Shown here one piece after another: positions 23,379 to 33,544 of a DNA stretch of 64,000 bases. The notes under the pieces were generated by a model that did not search any database, had not been told where the DNA came from, and saw only the letters and a program-made list of their open reading frames with translations. The translations under genes were made by a program, and so were the position numbers. How positions within the stretch are numbered: the first letter of the stretch is position 1; each line of letters begins with the position of its first letter. The stretch is taken from positions 3,954,501 to 4,018,500 of the forward strand of contig JAPTOF010000004.1 in NCBI GenBank assembly GCA_028554755.1, read 5' to 3'. Source of the stretch: Cordia subcordata. Taxonomy: Eukaryota; Streptophyta; Magnoliopsida; Boraginales; Cordiaceae.

Positions 23379-25668
23379 ATGATTGGCTACGTCGAGCCTA
23401 TGACTTTAAACAAGGGCGCTTATGGGAGGCAACCCATCCTTAGTCGCTGGAGTGTTTTTTTTTTTTTTTTTTTAGTTTTGATTTTTGCAATTTTTCTTGA
23501 TTTTAGTTTTTTTTAAATTTTTTCTTATTTCTAGGAATTTTTATGTTATTTTTGGTCATCCTCTATTTTAGAAACTCTGATTATGGTTTGACAAAAATTT
23601 TGTAGTGCTTCATGTTGATAGAAGGTAGTCTCTAAGAAAAATTCAAGCAAAATTATGGTGTTTTCTGGAAAAATAGTGCTGGAAGTTGAGGCGTGCCCAC
23701 GCCTAATGCACAGAGCTGCTTTGAATAAACAATAAAGGTTAGATACATTTTTTTTTTAATTCTCTTATTTCCTTTTTCCCCTCTTCTTCTTCTTTCTCCT
23801 CACACCTCCACAACCATAAACCACCATAACCACCACTCAAGTGCTTTAATCCTTCCACAAATCTCAACACCCACATTCAAAAACACATAATGGACAAGAA
23901 AAGAATGGTAAGAAAACCATAAAAATCAAACCCAAAAGACAAAAAGAAAGTTTCAATAAGCAAACCCATCACCATCATCCACCATTAAAGCACCTCAAGA
24001 GCTTTAAATCTTCATCATATCCACCAACCCACTTGCAAATATACATCATGGCCAAGAAAAAGCAAACAAACAAGCATCCAAAAATCAACCCATAACATAC
24101 AAGAACAAGGGACCAAGCGAGCCACTACCCACTGTCGTTGCGACAGCCGTCCGCCGCCATTGGAGTGTATCTGTGCACCTTCTCCGGCCACCAAAGTCCG
24201 TCATGTTAGTCTTTTGCATGGTAAATCTCAGATTTGAGGTATTTCAAATTTTCTACTTATCCCATGCCTTTTTAGAAATTTTTACATGTTAAGACTTTGG
24301 GATTTTTGGTTTAATAGCTACTGTTGGTGAACTTTGTGACAATGTTGGTTGAGTTCCATATTTTTTTGCAATTGAAATCATGCTTATTTTGAGTTGTGCA
24401 GAGAGAAATTTTCTTGCAAATTTGTTCATGAGGAAACTTATGGAAAAAAAAAAAGAGATGGGTTTGAAATCTGCAGTTGAAATTTTGGTTAAGAATATTG
24501 GTTAGAAATCCTTTGTTGGTATTAATCGGTCCTGCATATTTTGAACATTCTAAAGAGTTTACTCAATCTGTCACTTTGAGGTATATTTTGAGATATTATA
24601 GTGTGGCTAATTTTTGGTTGTTGGAAAGGAATTCAATTGTCCAAATTGGGTTTAATCTTGCATTAGGGTGTCTTGAGAAAGAACAAGTTAAATCTAAGCC
24701 TCACTTGGAAAATTTGTGATTGTCCTACTAACTATTGTATCTCAAAAGATTTGCATTTAAATTTGAGTTGTGTTGGGTATTTTATGACACATTGAGGTTT
24801 GAAAAAAAAAAAAGAGAAGAAAGAAAATTCCTTGTTAAAATATTGAGTCAATTTCTTTTTGGTTGATGGGTATTCTGTTTAGTTTATCAATCAATGGGTT
24901 TAATTCAGCTATGAGTTTCATTGAGGATAAATACGCTACTTTTGATGCCTTCTTGCATATCCATTATAACATCTTTGATGATTTTTGAGATGTGATTTGA
25001 ATCGTTTTATATGCTTTGGATTTGCAATAAAAGAGGAGGAACGTGTCGTTTCTTTGTTTTTGTAGGTCCGAACACCTTTAGCACCTCAACCCTCCAATTG
25101 GTACTATCGTCTCACACTCACTCCCTACGAAATTTCAGGGATGTTCTCGTCCTTTCTTTTTCTTTTTCTTTTTTTTTTTTTTTCTGTTTTATTATTTTAT
25201 TTTCTTTATTTTATTTTTTTTCCACATTGAGGACAATGTATGTTTTAAGTGTGGGGGAGAGTGCAGAAAAAGAAAAAAAAAATGCTCAATTGTGTTAAAT
25301 CTCAATTTTTTTTTTCTCTTTGAAAAAAATTGGCAATTTTTTTTTTTTAAAAAAATCAAGGTTTTCATATTCAAGAAGCTTGAATTGGTTGCAATTGTAA
25401 GTTGGTACATGCGATAAATCTATCCCCATGGTATTTAGTTGCCTTTGATAGTTGCTTTGAACACAAAGTGCTTGAACCTTGCTTAATTTCTACTTGGGCT
25501 TAAAAGATTGCATGTGCTTAAATTGGAAACCAATGCTTAGTTTGAGTTTGATGGGTGCTTGCTTTGATTTATTTTTTGTGGTAAAATTGTGAAAAGTGAG
25601 TGCCTGGGAAAGTTATGTAGCGGTTGAGTCCACTCCTGTGAAAGTTTGTTGTAAAGTGTTGTGTAAAT

Positions 25669-25745
25669 GTGAAAAAAAAGAGGCGCAAAAATGAAAAAAA
25701 GATGAAAAATCCAGAAAAAAAGAGAAGAAAGCAAAAGAGAAAAAG
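25669..25745. repeat. Purine-rich simple-sequence tract in the LARD interior
   Basis: An almost pure A/G stretch (GAAAAAAAAGAGGCGCAAAA onward). A complementary-type pyrimidine-rich stretch lies at about 25150-25220, near a first AAGTGTGGGGGAGA motif at 25248. Minus-strand open frames here (25537-25841) are composition artefacts. Confidence 0.6.
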
Positions 25746-26882
25746 CACCTTCATTCTTGAAAAGTTTGGCCCACAATAGGACCATGAAATCAAAGTTATG
25801 TAAGCAAAGTTGTGCTGTGGAAGTTGAATTGTAATGATCATGAATGTGAGCAGTTGAAGTGGACCGACTTTCTAGCAGCCGGGTCTAGATACGAACTTGT
25901 TTTTCTTGAGAAAAGTTACACATCAAGGCAGGTGCTTTTGATTTCTCTTGTTTGCATTGGTATAATCATACTTTGGCTATAATCCTGTTTGTGCTATAAT
26001 TGGTGCAATGTTCATTTACCTAGTATTTGGATGCTATCGGGGTAACTTGTGCATGTGGTGGTACTTGTTTTGTCTTGCTAAATCTAGCTTACTTCTGCAT
26101 TCCTCTTCGAGTTTCAATGAGTTGTGGTAGAAATATTTTTGAAGGCTTGTCTGCCTGTTTGCTTTGTGAGGAGGTTGGGCTATTTTTGAAGTTTGGTGGA
26201 ATTTTCGATAAGCCATAACTAGGGCCATGAATTTCAAAGGCCATGTTTTTCTTGGAAAAATGCTTGTTTTGAGGAATTCTTTTGATGAAAAGTTGGGTTT
26301 TTGAGAAAATTTTTGTTGAGTCAAGTCTTGTTGTTTGAAATTGTTGCAATTGTCTTTGAGATAAGATGCATTCTTGTGTTTGAAAGATGAAGCATTGCAA
26401 GTTGATACAAAGAGAAAAGTAGCTTGTTTTTTGTGTTTGGAAAACTTTTGGATTGTTTGTTTGATGCGGCATGCTTTAACTAGTTATGGATGAATGACTT
26501 ATGTTGAAAACTAGATTTTGAATAGATTTATTCTTGTATTGAATGATGAAAAGAATTGAAGTTTGGGATAGTTGTTGGGAGCTCAAGTTTGTTAAGATGA
26601 TTGTGATGTTGAGAATGGAGTGTTGCATGTTTTTACATGTTCTTTACAAACTGTGTTTCATGAATTGAGCTACTAGAAGTTTGGTTTTGAAAAGAAAGTT
26701 GTAGGAACATTGGTTTTATGCTTGAAAATGTTGCATTATTTTATGAATAGGCTTGCTCTTGGGTTTGGAAAAGCTAGAATCTAACTTCGCAAACAACACT
26801 TGTGCTCAATCCTGCATGTGAACTCTATGTTTTTAACTGGTTTCATGCTTGAGGGCAAGCATGATCTAAGTGTGGGGGGATT

Positions 26883-28184
26883 TGATAAGTCCAAAATACG
26901 TTTTAAATCCACGATTATTTGTGCTTGATTTTGAAATTAGATGCTTCCTAATTAATGTTATTTCTTATATTTTGGCGTAAAAAGGCTTGGAAAAGAAGAT
27001 GGAAGTAATATATATAGATTGAAGGGACTTTTCAACATGTTTGGAGCTGTTAAAATTGATTTTGCCACCTTGGAAGCGAGCCTGAAAGTTCTACGCAGGA
27101 TTGACCAAGTTTGACAGGGAATTGGAAGATATTTTGCACGTTTTGTTGGAGAGGAATTGTCGACCAAAAAAAAGTATTAGTTCTAAAAGGAAAATTAATA
27201 TTTTGGAAGAGTTTTATTTTTACAAGGATTAGATTTTTGGTTATTTATCTTTTTATTTTCATTAGCATTAAAAGAGTTTTTTAATCTGAAGGGACTCCTA
27301 AGTTAGATATTTTTCTATAAATTCTCTAGGGAATTACGTAGGAACGAGGGAAGCTTTTATTCATTATTTTTTTCAGCAAATATTTTTTTTTCTTCTAGTC
27401 ATCTAATCGTCAGATTTTTATCCTAGACTGGGTTAATTCGAAGTTTATGGTTCTACAAAATTTGTGAGATCTAACTGATTTTCTCCTTTCGCTTTATTTG
27501 GTATTTGTGTGTTTACTATTTTAAGAATTAATATTATCTTGTGATTCTTTAATTTGCTGGTGCTTATTCAATTGCTTGATGATAGGTAGCCAAATAGATT
27601 AATTAATTAATCTAAAAATAGTGGTAACTAGGTCTCCTGTGTAAACATATAATCTAATTGAACGATTGCCGCGAAAGAATCGACTTTTAGAATCAGGTCT
27701 TTCTAGAATCTAGTGCTGCCAATAGATAGACCCTGCGGGCATCTCCGGGGGTTAGACCATCTAAAAGGTAAAACGATAGTGGGAAAAATCGTAGGGGGTT
27801 TAAACCATTATCAATACTGAAAGGAAAGATGAGGTTGTTAGGCTGTGCCAACGACCATAACGAGTTTATCAAAATAGGCGAAAGTCATCTTTGCATCTAG
27901 GATCAGATTTGTAGGCCTAAATGGAGAACACAGCCTCGGCTACGTAGTTTATCATTTAATTCTTTTTCTTAATTATCTTGCTTGATTTTAATTTGTTATT
28001 AGTTCTTTAGTTTTATTTATTTATTTAATTGTCAACCCCCTTTTCTTGTATTTTGCTTGTTCTTTCACCTTGGTATAAAAAAATATATTTTAAATTAATC
28101 CCTGTGGATTCGACTCTTCTCACCACTATTGCAAATAGTGAGGTAGAGTAAAAACTTTATTTTTGGTGGATTCGACACCCATCA
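26883..28184. repeat. Right LTR of the LARD-like element
   Basis: A copy of the left LTR, starting TGATAAGTCC and ending CCCATCA, followed by the target duplication AAGTA. Differences from the left copy include one fewer ATTA unit near 27600 and scattered substitutions. Confidence 0.9.
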
Positions 28185-28625
28185 AAGTACATCTCAATAC
28201 TAAGGACCTTGGAGAAATAATTAAAGAAAGAAATAATACATCCTTACAGGATCGCATTAAAGCATTAATATTCCTTTGCCATCATCTCCGTAAAGGGCTT
28301 AAAACCGAATATCTTACAGTAGAGAATCCACAATCGCTTTCGGCAAAATTTGAAGGAAAGATTTGACTATCATAAGACAGTGATCCTTCCAAAAGCTCGT
28401 TATAAATGGATTCACCTGCGATTGCAAGATTTTAAAATTGTAAGTGAGTATAACTCCGTTGTGTTTAGAATTACTTCACAATTGAAATTATGCGGAGAAA
28501 ATATCACTAATAAAGACATGTTAGAGAAAACATTTTCTGCTTTCTGTGCATCTAGTATGCTTTTACAACAACAATATAGAGAGCGTGGCTTCAAAAAATA
28601 TTCTGAGCTAATCTCATGTACTTAA

Positions 28626-29248
28626 ATAGAATTTTAAGGATTTATATTCTGATAAATCTTTTTAGGGGTAGGACTGTCAGAATTTATTATAGATAAGGTT
28701 AGGTTTCCTCTCCTACTCTTAATCTAACAGTTCTCATAAGCATCTGTTAATATTTAATAGAGTAGGGAGAGGAAGATCTAAGCTTAGACTGGGTGACAGT
28801 TATTTATTTTTAACAATAATTCTTTAACAATAATGGCTCAAACAGGTATGTGCTTCCGCTATCAATTATGACTTTGAATTTTATATTATAAATTCATATA
28901 TACGATCCTATATTGCGCTTACATGTAGAGGCTACTAATAATTTTGACGAAACTAGAATAATTGGGTAGTACAAATATGAAAGTACATACTGCGGATTCC
29001 TTGGAATGCAGGTATGCTAGAAATCTTTTTAGCATTCTTCTCATCTTTTTATTATAATTTGTGAATGACACGAGTATATTTGCTTTTGGATTAAAATTGT
29101 GGCAGAGAATGAGGTCTGATTTTGATAGAAAAAAGTTGAAGACTAAAAATTTGAAATAACACATGTTAACTATTAGGCAAGAACGTAACATATAGCATTA
29201 ACAAACTAGGATTTTTATCAGATTGAGATAGCGCTTAGAATATTGGAA
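28626..29248. other. Non-coding stretch between the gag remnant and a tandem repeat
   Basis: Apart from the inverted repeat at 28672-28801, I see nothing recognisable. The minus-strand frame at 28919-29191 has no domain and a biased composition. Confidence 0.4.
28672..28801. mobile_element. Long inverted repeat / MITE-like hairpin
   Basis: The outer ends ACTGTCAG (28673) and GTGACAGT (28800) are inverted. An inner arm from 28699 (TTAGGTTTCCTCTCCTACTC) pairs with the segment ending near 28783 (GAGTAGGGAGAGGAAGATCTA) through an imperfect stem of about 32 bp, with an AACAG/CTGTT apex and a short loop. It could be a short DNA transposon remnant or a miRNA-precursor-like fold. Confidence 0.55.
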
Positions 29249-29603
29249 GACCTGTGTAGTTAATATGGTCGATAACGAGGAATCATTAATTTTCTTTTCT
29301 TAATTTGGCTACACGAAATTAAGCTCAAGTTCTAATATATGTGGTGATGAGCCATGTGGTTTAGTAGACCTAAGTAGTTAATATAGTCGACAACGAGGAA
29401 TCAATATTTTCCTTTTCTTAATTTGGCTGCCGGAAATTAAGCTCAAGTTCTAATATATATGGTGATGAGCCATGTGGTTTAGTAGACCTAAGTAGTTAAT
29501 ATAGTCGATAACGAGGAATCATTATTTTCTTTTTTTAATTTGCCTATAGGAAATTAAGCTCAACAAGTTCTAATATATATGGTGATAAGCCATGGGCTTT
29601 GAT
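29249..29603. repeat. Three-copy tandem repeat, unit 118 bp
   Basis: Copies start at 29249, 29367 and 29485, each with GACCTRWGTAGTTAATAT, GTCGAYAACGAGGAATCA, AAATTAAGCTCAA and GTGATRAGCCATG. Copies 2 and 3 are closer to each other than to copy 1. No function is evident. Confidence 0.88.
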
Positions 29604-29881
29604 AGATATATGTGACGGAACTAGGATTTCGATATAGCAGGGACAAATATTAAATTTGTTTAAACTTAAAAAATCAATAAAAAATTATTTTAAAATGTCG
29701 TATATAGAAAAGGAAATATAGAATTAGATAATATTATTATTAAGAATGATTAAGAATGAAATAAATAAGTGAAAATATTTAAAATTTTAAATTGCTAATC
29801 AATGTTAATTTGTTTAAATAAAAGAGATAAATAATTAATATACAAAGTTATTATCATTATTTTTCTTAATATGTATTAACA

Positions 29882-30450
29882 TAGTATTTTAATAATCTTA
29901 AAAAGAAGATTATTTGTTATTTATAAACAATGAACATTAATAAGAATTAAAAATTATAAAAGGAAAGAAATTGTAAGTGGAGTCAAAATGATGGAGACAT
30001 AGTAAGAGGAGAACTAAATTGGGCTAAAATTCCACGCCATTGATAAGGATTAATCCAATAGATGGTAAAGTTGAAAAATGATATAATTTAGAAGCATTAA
30101 TGAGTAGGAAAAAAAATAGATACAGCGATAAATATTTTAGTATAATAGATAGATAAATTCATTATTCATCAAGTAGGCACTTGTAATTTTTATTTGCGAA
30201 CATTGAAAAATTCGACATACAAAGTTATTCAATCACAAACAACACAAAAAGATATCATTATGCTAATTGCAACATGCATGGCATGTAACTAAAGTCAAGC
30301 CAGGCCTTTGTAGAATTCAAGAACCGAAAGGTTGTATGCACGACAAACAGGTTTGAAAGCAGCAAATCCAGCTTGTTTTGCCAAGCTCTCAAACTCCTCT
30401 TTCGTCCTCTCTTTTCCGCCGTCGTGGAAACTCATCATGAAGATGTCAAA
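29882..30450 (-). pseudogene. Duplicated O-methyltransferase 3' end (exon 4 fragment plus downstream DNA)
   Basis: The coding fragment runs 30450-30295 and ends in TGA at 30297-30295. It reads as the last ~50 codons of the intact copy at 33545 ([19 protein letters not shown], then FKPVCRAYN). The homology continues downstream to about 29882, parallel to 33136-33700. It stops abruptly at 30450 inside the DIFMM coding region, where unrelated AT-rich DNA begins. Exons 1-3 and the catalytic His are absent. Confidence 0.88.
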
Positions 30451-30947
30451 CTTATAAATTCGAACCTATCATATACATGTGTATATATATAAATTTTGAA
30501 AATGTTTTTTGTTGGCTATGACAATATAAATTAATCTACATTTTTCTTTTTTTTGCCTCAATATAAATTTTTTTGTATATTTAAAAATAAAAATTTAAAT
30601 TAATTATGCATGTTAAGTACTAAAATAAAATTTTAAATAATTTATATTAAACCAACAATTAATTGTACATTTAGATAATTTTTATTTAAAATCTAAACCA
30701 ATAATTTAAATGCACAATTAGTTTAAATTATTAAATTAATACTTAAATTAATAAAATAAATCTTTTGTTTAATAAGAAAAATTACTTAATTATAAACTTA
30801 AAATTCACAATAATTTCTTTCCTAAGAAAATATATATTATTGTGTTAGTATGATACTTCAAGGTCTAAAATTTTTTGTTTATTAATATTTGCTTAATAAG
30901 CAAAAATATATTAAAATTTTGTTTATATTAATTTAAATGCACAATTA

Positions 30948-30986
<39 letters not shown>

Positions 30987-33135
30987 CAAAAGAAGAAAAA
31001 GCAAATTAATCTATATGTAGGCTTAGCTTATTTTTCCCATCATATCCATATAAATATTAGTACTAACAAATTACCTTCACTTATTAGTTTCCAAAAGACC
31101 TTCAAAATCTCTTTGCTTTTTTTATTTCCTATAAAAAAATGTCTTTGCTTGAAAAACCATGTTTTCCGACCACTTTACGGTATCATTCACGAGATACTAC
31201 AAAGAACATATTCGTGTAGAATGAACGAAAACGAAAACCAGAAAATATATTTTATCGTTCTATCTTAAAGTTACAAAACAATAAAAGACGATCCAAAATT
31301 ATCTTCAAGGTTCTTTATTTGTATAGCACATTTGAAGCTGCACATGAACAGATCTACACATCATAACAAATATTAATTTATCACTCCAAATTTAAATATG
31401 CGTTTAACAGAATCAATCCATGCGGCCCACAAATTAAAACAACTAAAACTGAGATATAGTACCTAGTAAAGACAAGAAATGAGACCACTTTAAAACTAAC
31501 ATTTCAACCTTAAAAAATCAGAAAGTTAATACTCTTCTTCTTCAAAAGCTGAAAAATAATTGCAGACAAGTAGAAGAAAGTGAAAGCATCCAAGAACGGC
31601 CAAAGTTGAGATACAAAGAACTCAAGGAGGTCAACTCTTTTCAGAAACATGTGCTGGTCCATAGATATCTATAACCCTAAACAAATAATTTATGTATGAT
31701 TTTTAAGATTAAATAAATGAAAAGCTTAGGCAACATGCTTGCTTGAAGTTACAGTCCCCTTAAGTATTGCAAAGGACACATACACTTTAGCTCCTATCTA
31801 TGACGTAGCATTAACAGCCTCATATTTTTCACTTTCTTCATAATGAGAAAGACGACAAAGTTAAAAGAAGAGAATAAAAACAGAAAGAGCCACAACACTT
31901 TTTTCTGTGAAACAGCATTCATCTTCTTAAAAATAATAATAATAATAATAATAAAACATCACAATTTGCTAGAATCAATCATCAATGACGCAATTAATTG
32001 AATGCCCAAAAAAATTACTAACAATAAAATGGGAAAAAAGAGGTACTAGGTAATAGAGGACAGAATCATTGAACATATAGTAGCAAAGCTGTGGACATGC
32101 TACTTTTGTGACTTCTTTTGTCTAGGCTCATGAAATAAATGTGGATAGGGGTGTATGATTATTTGCTGGCCCGCATTTTTGTTAAGCTATTTGGTTTCGA
32201 TTCTTCCAATCTGAGCTGTCCATTTCTGAAAGAAACACAAAACACTTTTTCGCTTGGAGGGTGTATATTCCTGATTTCTGTCATTCCCATTTCATTAGTA
32301 AAGTTGCTATATCGATTAACATATAGAGATATTGTTAGAATACTATCTAATTTCTGAATTGAATGCTAATATCTTGTGGCTGTTTTCATGTAAGGAAATA
32401 AAATGCTATATCTAGAAGTTGATAATGCTATCGACTTTTCTGATCCTAGAAATATTTTTCTATTTTAAGTTATGGCGTCTTCAAGTTATAATGAATTTTA
32501 AACTCTTATTGGATAGGAAACAATGAAAGGAAAGTCCACTAACGAATAGTTTCCCAAGAGTCGAACAACTGCTTTTCTACTATATATATCCTCACCATCT
32601 GCGAACTAGTAATACCCCCTTCCTAGAAAAGAAAAAGGAAAATTTACCTTTACAAATACTATTTTTTATTTAATTAGGTAAAAATTGGTTTCCGGAAAAA
32701 TTTCTGCTATATTATCTATATATATATATATATATATTACCTTCCTATTTAATGAATATATTTGATTTACAAACGAATTCCACGAGAGTTCATATTTATG
32801 AACGAATTTCCCTATTTAAAATAGTAAAATAGTACTAGGTCACTTCTGTTGCAAGTACATATAAATCGTGATCACAATTAATGATTATATTTCAATTAAA
32901 TACCTTTATTTTATTCTATTGACATTAGATACATAGGCGAATAAAATCGAGTACTCTTGGATAGCACATCCAATATGTCATGGTTCACGACTTTATTTAC
33001 TTCCATAATTATACGTTGAGACACACACACATGTAAACAAAAACTAGTTTTTTACCATGCACCCTACATGGAGTGAGTTATAAAAATATAATTATATACA
33101 TATATAGATATATATAGGTATATATATATGTATAT
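30451..33135. other. AT-rich intergenic DNA between methyltransferase fragment and gene
   Basis: No gene was recognised. It contains (TA)n tracts near 30954-30982 and 32715-32740, an (AAT)n run near 31930 and long AT-rich blocks. The segment 31300-31700 is less AT-biased and could be an old UTR or transposon piece, but it has no readable protein. The frame at 32139-32357 has no domain. Confidence 0.45.
30954..30982. repeat. (TA)n microsatellite
   Basis: About 14 perfect TA dinucleotides. Confidence 0.9.
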
Positions 33136-33544
33136 AGTATTTTAATAATCTTAAAAAGGAGATTATTCGTTAATTATAAACAATGAACATTAATAAGATT
33201 ATAAATTAAAAAAGGAAAGAAATTGTAAGTGGAGCCAAAATGATGGAGGCATAGTAAGAGGGAAACTAAATTGGGGCTAAAATTTGAGGCCGTTGATAAG
33301 GATTAATTGAACAGATGAAGTTAAAAATTGATATAATTTAGAAGCATTACTGAGTAAGAAAGAAAATGGATATAGTGATAAATATTTTAGTATAATAGAT
33401 AGATAGATTCATTATTCATCAAGTAGGCACTCGTGATTTTTATTTGCGAGCATTGAAAAATTCGACATACAAAATTATTCAATCACAAACAATACAAAAA
33501 GATCTCATTTTGCTAATTGCAACATACATGGCATGTTACTAAAG

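Larger units (their letters stand above)
21848..28184. mobile_element. Non-autonomous LTR retrotransposon (LARD-like, gypsy Tat/Athila type)
   Basis: Two direct LTRs (21848-23152 and 26883-28184) start TGATAAGTCCAAAATACG and end CCCATCA, flanked by the 5-bp duplication AAGTA (21843-21847 and 28185-28189). After the left LTR comes TGGCTCCGTTGCTGGGGAT at 23158, close to the TGGCGCC-GTTGCCGGGG primer site of Athila/Tat elements. Before the right LTR is the polypurine tract AAGTGTGGGGGGATTT. The 3.7-kb interior has no gag-pol. It has only a 73-codon frame at 23157-23378, a GGGAGGCAACCC phrase near 23425, pyrimidine- and purine-rich tracts, and short open frames I regard as chance. It must depend on an autonomous partner for mobility. 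The LTRs differ at scattered sites and by small indels, so the insertion is not very recent. Confidence 0.88.
21764..28625 (+). pseudogene. Old retrotransposon gag-like ORF split by a nested LTR element
   Basis: The left part, 21764-21847, starts MSNLMKLEFVALDIF and ends at the codon for Val in DAKV. The right part resumes in frame at 28190 (HLNTKDLGEIIKERNN). The whole resembles a gag-like protein common in plant genomes, continuing with LQDRIKALIFL, WIHLRLQDFKIVSEYNS and CGENITNKDMLEKTFSAF. A frameshift lies near 28345-28360, where the frame ending FEGKI stops and the homologous reading continues in another frame as ERFDYHKTVILPKARY. The frame ends at 28623-28625 after ELISCT, earlier than I would expect for the family. 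I saw no pol for this older element. Confidence 0.75.

Noticed and set aside
25011..25841. Several open frames in the LARD interior
   Set aside because: They arise from poly-purine and poly-pyrimidine composition; no gag or pol motif is present.
26034..26472. Two overlapping minus-strand frames of 96 and 127 codons
   Set aside because: Overlapping frames in the same biased region of the LARD element; no domain and no transcription context.
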